Shown here one piece after another: positions 35,798 to 47,188 of a DNA stretch of 64,000 nt (positions within the stretch are counted from its first letter, which is position 1; each line of letters starts with the position of its first letter). The translations under genes were made by a program, and so were the position numbers. The stretch lies in the NCBI RefSeq assembly GCF_964355755.1, contig NC_092678.1, positions 15,472,922 to 15,536,921 of the forward strand. Reading direction: 5' to 3'. Origin of the DNA: Antedon mediterranea. Taxonomy: Eukaryota; Echinodermata; Crinoidea; Comatulida; Antedonidae. The notes below the pieces were generated by a model. That model worked only from the letters and a program-made list of their open reading frames with translations, was not told the DNA's origin and searched no databases.

Positions 35798-36599
35798 CAT
35801 TAGGCGCAGGAGCCCCGGATAGCGTTACGAAGTCGTTAACTCTGTCAGCCCATGGTCAACCCAACTAATGTGTTTTTCCCAAGGACAACTTATCAATAAC
35901 TAAACTTTGTCACCACCCATAAGTGTGCTGTTCATTTCCTATTGACCAATGAACACCAATGTAACTGGACCTGAGTTTCTTGCTATTCGACCTTGGGTGC
36001 AAATTATACAATTAATTGATGTTAAGGCCACTGACTACTCTTTTCTGTATAGAAACACTGAATTGACTGAATAATAAGAAAACCCTACAATAATTTCTAC
36101 TACTACTTGATATGGTGTTATACAAGAACTATATTAAAAGAATTGAATGTCTGGAGAATGAAAAGTTAAACGTTATAACTTATATGTAAAACATCACTTA
36201 GATGATATCTATCAGATATATCATTTTCTAAAAATTGTTTCATTAGTTAGAATAGATCACGGAATACCAATACTGATCTGGACTCGGAAATTCAAAATGT
36301 AGCAGGCAACGTTTCACCAATGAAAACTTTCAAGACAAACAAAGTATCATAATTATCATGATATCCATTTTTATTTTATAACGATAAATGGATATAAATA
36401 TTTCGTCTTTTTTGTTATTTTGTGATGGAAAATATATTGAGTGAACATTGGCACTGAGCTTAAATGTTCCCCGTCCCCTTAATGTCCGCTTTATAGGAGT
36501 GTCCCCTCAGTAAGGATTTGCTGTTTTGCCCCTTAATAATAAATTATGATGTCCATCTTATCCTCTCAATTTTAATGTGCTACACCCGATAATAGAATA

Positions 36600-36747
36600 C
36601 ACATCTAGCTCGTGTGTACTTTAAAGAACCTAGTACATCTTTCGAGACGAGTGGGGGGTTACCCCGGTGTATTATCACAGCCACTGATCACCAACTGGGC
36701 CCTCTGGGAGACCAGTCTTTGATTGAAGAGGTTACCCATTATAAATA
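36600..36747 (+). mobile_element. SINE body fragment (no tRNA head)
   Basis: Matches the body of the SINE at 45608-45890: ACACATCTAGCTCGTGTG, CGAGACGAGTGGGGGGTTAC, CAGCCACTGATCACC, GGGAGACCAGT and a final GAAGAGGTTACCCA. The tRNA-like head is missing. Confidence 0.7.
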
Positions 36748-36799
36748 TATATTTCAATTCAATAGAATAACTGTACAGTAGGCTCCCATTTGATGCAAT

Positions 36800-38230
36800 G
36801 TGTTACCCAATGTGCTCAATTTGATTGTGCTACCCAAATCCATGCTATCCATTTGAAATAATTTGCTATCCATTTGAAATAATTTGCTATCCAAAAGAAT
36901 GTGCTACCCGATAATCCGTATAGAATAATGTACAGTACAATTACATATATCCATTTGATTGTGCTACCTAATGTGCTATCCATTTGAAATAATGTGCTAT
37001 CCATTTGAAAGAATGTGCTATCCATTTGAAAGAATGTGCTACCCGATAGTCCGTATAGAATAATGTACAGTACAGTACTATATCCATTTGATTGTGCTAC
37101 CCAATGTGCTATCCATTTGAAAGAATGTGCTATCCATTTGAAAGAATGTGCTACCCGATAATCCGTATAGAATAATGTACAGTACTATATCCATTTGATT
37201 GTGCTACCTAATGTGCTATCCATTTGAAAGAATGTGCTACCCGATAATCCGTATAGAATAATGTACAGTACAATTACATATATTCATTTGATTGTGCTAC
37301 CTAATGTGCTATCCATTTGAAATAATGTGCTATCCATTTGAAAGAATGTGCTATCCATTTGAAAGAATGTGCTACCCGATAATCCGTATAGAATAATGTA
37401 CAGTAACAGTACTATATCCATTTGATTGTGCTACCCAATGTGCTATCCATTTGAAAGAATGTGCTATCCATTTGAAAGAATGTGCTACCCGATAATCCGT
37501 ATAGAATAATGTACAGTACTATATCCATTTGATTGTGCTACCTAATGTGCTATCCATTTGAAAGAATGTGCTACCCGATAATCCGTATAGAATAATGTAC
37601 AGTACTATATCCATTTGATTGTGCTACCTAATGTGCTATCCATTTGAAAGAATGTGCTACCCGATAATCCTTATAGAATAATGTACAGTACTATATCCAT
37701 TTGACTGTGCTACCTAATGTGCTATCCATTTAAAAGAATGTGCTACCCGATAATCCGTAGGCTATAGAATAATGTACAGTACAATTATATCCATTCGATT
37801 GTGCTACCTAATGTGCTATCCATTTGAAATAATGTGCTACCCGATAATCCTTATAGACTAATGTACAGTACTATATCTATTTGATTGTGTTACCCAATGT
37901 GCTATCCATTTGAAATAATGTGCTATCCATTTGAAATAATGTGCTATCCATTTGAAAGAATGTGCTATCCATTTGAAATAGGCCTAATGTGCTATCTATT
38001 TGAAAGAATGTGCTACCCGATAATCATAGAATAATGTACAGTACTATATCCATTTGATTGTGCTACCTAATGTGCTATCCATTTGAAATAATGTGCTATC
38101 CATTTGAAAGAATGTGCTACCCGATAATCCGTATAGAATGCACAGTACAGTTATATCATAGTTATATCCATTTGATTGAGCTATCTATTGTGCTATCCGT
38201 TTGAACTAATGTGCTGTCTGTTTGAAATAA
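36800..38230. repeat. Satellite of GTGCTATCCATTTGAAA units with higher-order structure
   Basis: A basic unit of about 21 bases (ATGTGCTATCCATTTGAAAG) is repeated. Groups of one to four units are punctuated by a second module holding GTGCTACCCGATAATCCG, TATAGAATAATGTACAGTA and ATATCCATTTGATTGTGCTA. This gives higher-order repeats of roughly 85-170 bases, about 13 in all. Non-coding. Confidence 0.9.
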
Positions 38231-39641
38231 TTCAGGGTTTTTTTTTAAAATATGTTTTGCTATCCATTTTAAACGTGCTAAACAAGTTACATATTTGTTG
38301 ATATAAATTTGCGGTACACCACGTAGGCCTATATTAGTTCTGAAAAGAACTGTTGAGTTGCTTGACGTTTCGATTTAGGCCTACTCCAAAGTCAAAGTCT
38401 CCAAAGCTATTCCATCATGCCGTATTCGGGGAATCGCCCACAAGTGTTTTCTCAGAGAAGGGTATGTTCTGTATGGGGTTCTGTATGCTATTTTTTAATA
38501 ATGTACAAAAAATGAAATGAAAAATCATATTAATTATCGGTATGTACGGAGGAAGCTCGAACAAGACGAAGCGCGAAACAAATAAAAGCGCAGCGCGAAA
38601 CATCTGAAATGATATACAATTTCTCAAAACATGAAAACACAGAATATATTATATTAATATAACTTTTTAATATTTCCAAAGGCTCGGACAAAGAAGAAGG
38701 GCCTTAAAAAACTGAATTGCTATATGTTAGACCACATTTCCATAACTTTTCAAAACTCATCGAACCCTCTGCTAGTAGGCCTAATTAATATAGGAGCGTA
38801 TCGCCAAATCATTAGAGAAAAAAAAACATGGCATGAAGATGTAATTAATCAAACAACGGCCAAAGAATACCAACAATTTTAATTTAGGTTTCGATTCGTA
38901 ATTACTAATGTGGTGGACTAAGCCTAGTTTGAAACTATAGTGACCATTTATTTTAGAAAGAAAGATAGAGAAATTTGTTTCCATCTCCATGTTATTGTTA
39001 ATACCAAGGCACTTTTCAATTAAAAATTCTGGCCTAGTATTCTTGCAAGGTCGTCACAGCTCCAGTTACAAAGGTCGTCACAGCTCCAGTTACAAACGGT
39101 GATACAAAGTGTCAATCATTTGACCAGTGAACAGCCCACTGGTAGGATAGTCCTTGAAACCGTCCGTAAAACACATTAATCACTCACATCAGTCATGCCG
39201 CTAATGGTTGAAAACCTCACTTTTTGGGGTTTTCAAACGTAACGCTATCCGGGGCTCCTGCGCCTAATGTGTTTAAACGTACATAGATACTTAATGTTTA
39301 AACGTACGTAGATGCATGATTAAACGTACGTAGATACTTAATTTTTAAAGTATCCATGCCAATTTCGTATCCTATTCCATTTTCCCAATTTTTGTTATGT
39401 TTGTATTACATATTACTTTCTTCTTCGATCTTATAGAATTAAAATTTATAAAAATGTATTAAAACTTATAATTGTTATATAAAAGCAAGTGCAGAACCGT
39501 CTTTTTAACGTTCTGTCTTTGCGCGCGCAACATAAACCAGTTGCAAAACGTTTACTCAACACTAATTCATTATTTAAATAAACTTATAGTCTGCGCTACG
39601 TGGAATACAATGATAAAACAATTATTCTCTTCTTTCAATAG

Positions 39642-40761
39642 GCCTACGATTGAAGTTCCAAAATGCAGCCCAAGACAAACTATAGTTTTCCTAAAGACTC
39701 ACAAGACGGGTGGTACAACTCTTGCAAGACTCATTGAGTTGTACGGATACAAACATTCACTAACTTTCGTGAGGAAAATAGGACAAAGGGGATCAATTCA
39801 TTTCGGTAATCGAAATTTTGAGTACAAATCTTATAAGATGTTTCTACCACCTCCCAATGTAACTAAGGGAGATTACTCAAACTATAAATACAATATATTT
39901 GCATTGCATGTTCGTTATAATCGATCAGTGTTAAATACATTCATGAAAAAAGATCCTGTTCACATTACAATAATAAGAGAACCATCGGCACAGTTAGAAT
40001 CGTCGTTTATGTTTTTCCATTTGGTAAAATACGTTAACAGCACACCAGAAGGTATTCCGCCTTTTGAAGCGTTTGTTTCTAACCCGACCAAATATCGTAA
40101 AGCCGCGTCTTCTATCATTGGTTATAACGACCAAATATTTGATCTTGGGTTATCTAGGAAGAGTTTTCGTAATGAAACAATAATAAATAAGACAATAGCT
40201 AGACTTGATCAAGATATGGACCTAGTCCTCATAAACGAGTTCTACGACGAATCTTTAGTGTTACTAAGTAAACTACTTTGCTGGAGTCTAGAAGATGTAT
40301 TATATCTTCCAAGAAATATGAGACCAACATCTAAAAAAAACGCTATGTCTGAGGAGATTCGTGAGAAAGCTCGAAAACGGAACCATGCCGATACACTGCT
40401 GTATAATCATTTTCTAAAACGACTACATGAACGCATAGTTGACTACGGACCATCGTTTGAAGCAGATCTTTGGCGATTCCGTAATATGACGTCAAAGTTG
40501 TGGCGTAAATGCGTCGACGGGCAGGTTACCGGTAAGAAACGTATGAAGTATACAATACGCAATTCTAGCAAGGAATGCCAATATCATACAGAAGCACCAC
40601 AACAGATGAACAAACGAATTAGAAAGATGATGCTAAACGGGACAATTCCCTTGAACGGAAGAATCCCCCTGAACGGGACAATCCCCCTGAACGGGACAAT
40701 CGTTAACAAGAAAAAAATGAGGAGAAGAAGAAGAAGAAGAAGAAAAACCATAAAAATATAA
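39642..40761 (+). CDS. Galactose-3-O-sulfotransferase-like exon, copy B
   Basis: Paralogue of the exon at 3669-4749, close to identical over most of its length. The PAPS-binding loop is FLKTHKTGGTTL (Gly where copy A has Ser) and the 3'-phosphate motif is HITIIREPSAQLESS. The exon start is placed after the acceptor TCTCTTCTTTCAATAG. The frame also happens to be open further upstream to 39472, but that part is not shared in frame with copy A, so I treat it as intron. At the C-terminus the PLNGTI hexapeptide, each a potential N-glycosylation site, occurs in one more copy than in copy A and is followed by a long arginine run from AAG/AGA codons. Likely role: PAPS-dependent sulfation of terminal galactose in the Golgi. 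No stop or frameshift. Confidence 0.82.
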
Positions 40762-41496
40762 ATATTTAGGTGTTCGGTTACGAGACAATTTAAAATGGAA
40801 TGTTAACACAAATATGATTAGCATGTCAATCAATGAATATTCTACCACAAATATAAATGTGTTGTAATACAATATTGTATAAGTATGCACGTGCTAGTAT
40901 GCTAGTACTGTTGTAGCAAAGATAGCACAGCGGCATGTTCTCTCTATTGTTCTCTTTCTCCCTCATGATCTTGGTGTATATCTGTATTTATAGTAGTAAT
41001 CGTAGTAAATAATAATAATAGTACTAATATAGATTTAGCCTACTATATTCTTGTACTTCCTTTCTTATAAGGTTACATACTTAATAAAAGAAAAAATACA
41101 AACAAAATACATAACTCACTTTGACTGATTCATTGTGCATAGTTTTATAACAAGTACAAACTTAAAGTGCTTGTGTAAAGCAAGACAATTTAACATTTTT
41201 TTGAGAGTGAAAACATTTTCCGCCGTTTAAGACACCTCCGAGTTTGTTTGTGATGGTTACTAAAAAGTGTTGCCAAGATATTATAATAATGGGTATATCT
41301 TATGCGCGTGTGCGTATATCTTATGCGCGTATGCATATCAGCAGCGAGTAACAACCAACGTGTTCCACAGCAGATAGGTCAAATTTTTTCAGACTGTCTA
41401 ACAAAATGTCAAATTGTTTAATTTTAATCCCATCGGTAGTAATTTTGAAGTAGAATATGCAAATGATCAATGATGAACAACATACTATGATATTAA

Positions 41497-41870
41497 AGAC
41501 ACGTTCCTACGTTTTTACAATCTAATTTAAGATCAGTAACTGCTTTTTATGTCAAATTAAATACTATGGATTATTTAAAATATTTTTCTTTGTCATTTAG
41601 GGAGTTTTCGCAATTAACACGAATACGCTTTACGAATATGAAATGGGGATCAGCTCAAAAGTTTCACAAATGTGTGACGTATCCGTTTTCGTTTTCGTAA
41701 GGTTGCGAAAACTCCCTATTAATAATACCAAATACCAGCATGTATTGCGTGCGGATTGGTATTTTCGTTTTCCTTCTGCGATTAACCCACTTTTGATTGA
41801 TCGTGAAGGCTAAACAAATGGAAGAATCATATATTTTCAGTAAAAATACCAGGTTTTCCCCAATTTGTAT
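41497..41870. mobile_element. Relative of the TTAA element at 61291-61733, right end missing
   Basis: Preceded by TTAA (41493-41496). Starts AGACACGTTCCTACG and continues with ATCTAATTTAAGATCA, like the element at 61291. Body phrases CACCCACTTTT (here AACCCACTTTT) and AAACAAATGGAAGA are shared too. No matching right end was found. It is itself interrupted by the MITE at 41601-41717. Confidence 0.6.
41601..41717. mobile_element. 117-bp MITE with GGGAGTTTTCGCAA ends
   Basis: The left end GGGAGTTTTCGCAA and the right end TTGCGAAAACTCCC are perfect inverses with TA on both outer sides. Internally, ACGAATACGC and CGTATCCGTTTTCG are partly symmetrical. A diverged relative may be at about 42520-42580. 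Confidence 0.75.
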
Positions 41871-44843
41871 TAACAGATTATGCAAATAACTTTGCGTAAT
41901 CCAAAAAAGGTTATTTCATTACAGTAAAGTTAAAATAAAATTATTTTATTGAACAGATAATGTAATTAGCTATTAATCAACATTATTTTCAACAAAATAC
42001 ATCAAATATTTATTAAGTTATGGACAATAAAGTGCATCACTATAAAATGGCGGCCATTTTGACGCCATCTTGGATTTCAAGGTGACCGCAGTAAATTTGC
42101 AACGGCACACCTCATGATTATTTTGTCTCAGGGTATTAGCTAACAAAAAAAGTTGGTGTGCTGAGTGTGTAGAAACATGGCAATGGGACCTCTCTACAAG
42201 CTATTGGACCTCCGCTTAAAAGTAATTTACTAAAATGCTAGGTTGATTTTGAAAAATAGCACTTTGCTGTTACGCTAGGCTAAGGCAGCCAAGCAACACA
42301 TACCTGCACTTTGTTAAAATTTACCTCAGTATTTTGGACGGCAGACTCAATAAATATAGATTTATTGAAAGTAATTTACTAAAAGTAATTTACCAAAACG
42401 CTAGGTCAATTTTGAAAAATAGCGCTTTGTTGTAATACAAGCCAAGCAACACATACTTTTGGACGGCGGCTTCAATATTTTGTTACCATGCGAAACAGAT
42501 TTTTACTGGCTTAAACGAATACGTGTGCATGTGCGTATCCGTTTTTTTTATCATATTCGTAGAGTTACGAAACCTCTCTATTGTCTTTAAGTAAACAAAT
42601 TCAATGGTAAGAAAGAAGAAAACTATTATAATATCAAAATATTTAAACTTTTTCCTCCAACTCATTGATAGGTTTCAAAATGTGGGTAAAATAACTACCC
42701 TCTACTGACAGTGGTTTAAAAATGTCAATGAAACAGTTTTATTACAGAGAAAACTAATGAATCAGTATAGGACTACATTCTTATTGATAAATATCTTTGA
42801 TTTACAGCCACATTTTTTTAGTTTTCTTCACTTCACTTCTTTGCTTGAGCTTGCGCTGCTTTCTTAGCTTTTATCAATTCCACAATTTCCTAATATAAAT
42901 AGAAAAAAAATTAAAAAAATATTAAAATAATTTTTTTTTTTTTTATTATTTTCTATTCCCTCGGAAAGTTTGTTTCCGACAAAAAAACGTCATAAATAAA
43001 CAAAGCATTGTCTCACTCTTTCTAGATATAAGTACAGTATGTGGATTAATATTGTAAGGTGATGTTAGATCTGTATGAAGCACTTTTTACTAATATATTT
43101 TTTAAACTTCAACATACTACTATACAAGATTTATTCTAAAATCACCTTGTAACACTCACACTACTTCTATGTTAGCCTTAACGGTCAAAAATGTGTTTCA
43201 TACAAATTGTATAGAATAAATTAGGTTGATAGACTTTTAAAGATGGAAGAGAATGTCGGCCCAAACTATTGTTTAAAAATACTTTTAGATATAATATCAG
43301 AAAACCTTAATGATTTACACTCAAAATATAGATTTGTGTGAATATATTAGATGAATGTATTATTATTGATGTTATGATATTGAAAATGACAAAAACACAG
43401 AATGGGCAGCTCATATAAAGCACCAATAAGAGATCGATCAATTTCCAACTGGAATAAAAATAAATAATTAATAATAATTCAAGCTTACATAGAAATAAAA
43501 AATAAACTTTTTTTTTTAAATTACTTATTAGAAGAAATCTAAAAAAAAAAAAGTTTTATTCTTGAAAATGACCATGTTTGTTGTGAATTGACCGATCTCG
43601 ATCTCAAGAGCTATCTCATAAATAGACTTTTTGTGTTTGTGTAAAACTTAGATTTTCACTGTATAAATATTGTAATGTTGACTTAGAGAAATGGGGATTT
43701 GTAGAGCTTAGATTGGGGGCGGGGGTTGTGGAAGTTGGTGGGCTGTACATAGTAGGGCACAGCTTGGTTGTCATTTTTATTAATAATTTTATAAATGTTA
43801 TTGTTAACTTTGTTGCATTGTAATGTGGTTGTTGGTAAACATTATAGTTTAAGTGAACGCACCTTCATGTTGAAGTGTGCAGCTGTTACAAAAGTGTATG
43901 TTTAATGCATTTTTATTATTATAGTAGACATTAAAACAATATTAAAGGTACAGTATTTGCTTGGTTTGTTATTGGTTAAATTACCCGATATTTGTCTATT
44001 TTACTACTATTCGTCTTTAATTCACGTATCGCGACCAGTGACGATCAGTTTGATGTTAAAAAATAAATGTTCTAGGTTCCGTTCCAGTGTTGAAATAAGC
44101 ACTAGCACACTGGTTCCAATCAGGTTCGTTCATAAGTAGCTCAAAAAATGCTTTTGTGTGACTAGTTCCACTCAGTTGCTGTGTCAAAATAACCCACGCT
44201 TACCGGTATGAGCAATTATGTGAAATCTGTACCTACCTTGTATCTCTTCATACATTCTTTCTTCGTTCTACTTGGCACAGCTTCGGCTATTTTATCCCAT
44301 CTGTCCGCACCATAATCTTTAGAGTAAGATTTTAATGCTTGTTCTAAACTTTTCTGCTCTTCACTAGTCCAAGCTTTTGGAAGATCAGCTTCGAAATAAA
44401 CCAAAAATAATATAGGTCACATGATATTTGTTGCTGCTGAATGCTAATAGGGACTTTTATGAACTATTATGTACAAAGGACCAACGGCTTTGGGTGATGC
44501 AATGAAAGTAAAACATCTTGCTTGATGCAACCAGTATGGTACAGATACCTATCACAGGCTAGTCCAATATTACCATTATACCATCACTCTCTGGTATATA
44601 CAGCAACCACCACAATTCCCAGACGTTCCCATGCAGAATGATACCAGGTCCAATACTAGGCTTCGGCAATCTGACGAGAACCGGTGTTTCAACGAATTAT
44701 GACTGTATAAAAAAATGTATGATGTCCCACCATCTTAGTTGACCTAAGAGATCTTTTAAACACTGAAGATCTTTTCAATGTTTATTTATTAGTTGCATAT
44801 GTATTATGGTATTGGTCATGAACTGATTTATATATTAACATTA

Positions 44844-44944
44844 AGCTCTGTCTGCACTATCAAACTTTATGTGACAAAAACAATGTGATGACATATCCAT
44901 ATACCATATTTGGGCATATCATATTTGATTGTGTAGACAGAGCT
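44844..44944. mobile_element. MITE with AGCTCTGTCT ends, in a DNAJC2 intron
   Basis: 101 bp. Left end AGCTCTGTCTGCACTATCAA, right end TGTGTAGACAGAGCT. Same family as 47459-47626 and, more distantly, 1400-1687. Confidence 0.75.
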
Positions 44945-45607
44945 AAGTTAAAATTTAAAGTTATAATACTCACCATCAGAACGTTCAGAGGGATTTGAAA
45001 TGTCTGCCTTTTTAGTCTTCTGCACCGACTGCTCAAACTTCTCAAACGCATTCTTGTTAGCCATTTGTTTCATATCTAACAAATTTGGGGAAAAAATAAA
45101 ACTCTAATGTAATAACATTATATACTGTGAAAATCAACATATACAATTCATTTCAGTCCTTGACTGTCGTTTTGTAATATATTTTTATATACCGAATAAA
45201 TAAATAAATTATTCGGAACAAAAACTGGCCTCTCATCTTATTTTTGTACAATTTTCTGGAAAATTCGCATTATGCAAACCTGGTTACAACTTGATACATT
45301 TTGCAGATGTGAAAAGAGTATAAGTTACCAACCAATTTTAAAAATCAATAAATCAATTAATTGATTATTAAATCAAACAAATAATTAATCAATCAATCAA
45401 TAATCTAATTAATCCATACACCATATTAATCTAGGAACAGTTAATAATTCAATAAAATTGTAATATGATCAATTAATCAATGCACTCAATAGTAAATTAT
45501 CAATACAAAACAGTCAATCAAAATCAGTCAGCTATCAAGTCAAACGATCAACCAAACGTACACAATAATATTACCCATAATGCAATACATCATAAAAACT
45601 ATGCATA

Positions 45608-45890
45608 GTTAGTGGCCGAGCGGTTAAGACAGTGGAACCGTAATATGTAGCCGTAACATCAGCAAGGGTTCGAGGCTCAGTCGATCTATGGTTCTGGTGG
45701 TAGAATGAGTCTTACAAGGAATGTTGGTCCAGTGTACACATCTAGCTCATGTGAACCTAGTACATCCTTCGAGATGAGTAGAGGGGGGGCGGTTACACCG
45801 GTGTGGTGTACTAGTACATCACAGCCATAGCTGGGCCATTTGGGAGACCAGTTTTTGACTGAAGAGGTCACCCAGTATAAATAATAAAAA
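45608..45890 (+). mobile_element. tRNA-derived SINE in a DNAJC2 intron
   Basis: Head: AGTGGCCGAGCGGTTAAGAC (perfect box A) and GGGTTCGAGGCTC (box B-like), a Leu/Ser-type tRNA. Body: GGTTCTGGTGGTAGAATGAG, ACACATCTAGCTCATGTG, CGGTTACACCGGTG, GGGAGACCAGT and GAAGAGGTCACCCA. The 3' end is AT-rich. It is the fullest copy of the family in the window. The other members are 8627-8843 (minus) and 36600-36747. Confidence 0.8.
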
Positions 45891-46284
45891 GTTACAACAA
45901 TACACTTACCAACTTTCTGTAAATTTTTCGCTTTCTTCAAAACATCTTTAGCAACTCTTGTGACGCCAGAGGTGGAATGTTGATTGATGAAACTGGCTAT
46001 CACCTCCCACCTACAGGTAATAACAATGTGTAAATAATATGGAGAACAAGAACACAGGAATGAGTGATATTTTGCCAAACCTGACATAAAATAAATGTAC
46101 TCAATGCTTAATTTGTAAATTGTGAGATTGTGGTTAACTATATTTCGCAGTTGTCCTTGTTTTATTTTATTTTCACAAAACCAACAGTTATCACAAAACT
46201 AAACAATTAAATGATGGGAAGCCATGTTTTCAAAACCAAGTCCTTGAGGAACTGAATTCCTTTTATATCAAGTATACTTCAAGT

Positions 46285-46917
46285 TCAGGTTCAGGTTCAG
46301 ATTTATTCACATAATGCAAACACAATCATACAAAAATATAATAGATACAAATGGTTGGAAATTAAGTAAAGTAATAGTTGCATTATGCCTGGAGAAAACC
46401 ATTTAAACCCCAAGGGGCTTTGAGCCTGGATCCACCAGAAAGAATAAAGTAGAGTTAAAAATAATAATAATAAGCATTGTGACAGACAGGGACGGACGAT
46501 ACAAACACGACAGGAAGGACAAACAGTATTTATATGATTCGCTTAATTAAATTTAATTTTAGTATTAATATGATCAAAATAATTAATTTACTTTATATTT
46601 TAATATTAGATAAGATTTGTAGTTTATTTTTAGAGTATTATTTTGTTTTGCTATTAGTTATTGACGGAGAGAGTTCCAGAGTAGGGGACCGGTATGTAGT
46701 ATAGAGTTAATTATTTGCTTACTGTTATAGTTTTTGGAAATGTAGTTGTTTGCGTTCCTAGTGTTATATGTGTGTAGTTCGTTATTTTTAGTGAAGAAAC
46801 CGTTGAAAGCGGTTGGAAGTTTGTTATTTGAGTACCTATACATGAACTTAAATTGTTTATTATAAAATAAAAACCTTTGCAACAACATTGATAATAATCT
46901 CATTTGTTTTTCGACAT
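46285..46917 (-). mobile_element. LINE 3' end, 5'-truncated
   Basis: On the minus strand, a frame at 46658-46903 carries the C-terminal tail of a non-LTR reverse transcriptase: KFMYRYSNNKLP, then NELHTYNTRNA, and GPLLWNSLR. A 3' UTR of about 0.35 kb follows, ending in a short tandem of TGAACC after AATAAATC, as in CR1/L2-like elements whose 3' ends carry microsatellites. It lies exactly in the gap where the central DNAJC2 exons are missing. Confidence 0.75.
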
Positions 46918-47188
46918 TGTTGAGCAGAATGAGAAAATTGAGAAAAAAGTGGTGTTACAAGAATCTAATTCCTTATTATATTTAGTTACAAAGGTTTAAA
47001 GAATTTTGTATAACATTATAACATTTTAACATTTTTATACAAGTGAACGAGCTAAGTATTATGCTATTGTTAAGAAATTCAACTTTAAATTGTGTTTAAT
47101 TGGTTTGGACACAAAAACATCATACATTCCAATGTGTAAACTGAAACAATAACACACCTAAAAAAGGATGATATAAATAATATATTAC

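Larger units (their letters stand above)
35798..39269. mobile_element. 3.47-kb non-autonomous element with perfect 31-bp inverted ends
   Basis: 35798-35828 (CATTAGGCGCAGGAGCCCCG and 11 more bases) is the exact inverse of 39239-39269. It sits inside the 25-bp minisatellite, which is uninterrupted at the matching place in copy A, so this is an insertion. Inside are about 0.8 kb of unique sequence, a headless SINE, a 1.4-kb satellite and unique AT-rich sequence. No transposase frame is seen. A target duplication could not be fixed because the target is itself repetitive. Confidence 0.85.
33935..40761. repeat. Segmental duplication, copy B (partner 1355-4749)
   Basis: Collinear with copy A, starting near TCCAGAGTAGGTGTTTTTTT and ending at the sulfotransferase stop. 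Lacks the 0.65-kb block of copy A, has more minisatellite units, and carries the 3.47-kb element at 35798-39269. The copies are in the same orientation about 35 kb apart. Confidence 0.85.
40762..42832. other. Intergenic, AT-rich, with small transposon remnants
   Basis: No supported gene. Holds the TTAA-family left part (41497-41870) and a small MITE (41601-41717) listed separately. A GGCGGCCATTTTGACGCCAT phrase is at about 42049. Confidence 0.6.
42833..46010 (-). pseudogene. DNAJC2: DNAJC2 pseudogene, SANT-domain exons
   Basis: Exon 45910-46010 begins [19 protein letters not shown], the second half of SANT1, and continues [14 protein letters not shown]. Exon 44974-45075 encodes a charged linker (NKNAFEKFEQS). 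Exon 44237-44388 encodes SANT2 ([31 protein letters not shown]). Exon 42833-42889 ends the protein with EIVELIKAKKAAQAQAKK. The exon upstream of 46010 that should hold the first half of SANT1 is missing. All phases match, and no stop is present in these four exons. Confidence 0.85.

Noticed and set aside
36816-37025. 69-codon minus-strand frame (repeated DSTFFQM-like peptides)
   Set aside because: A translation of the satellite unit; the unit length and indels do not keep a frame along the array.
39472-39641. Extension of the copy B sulfotransferase frame to an upstream ATG
   Set aside because: Copy A has a one-base indel in the same stretch that breaks the frame, and a pyrimidine tract plus AG lies at the exon edge, so this is better read as intron.
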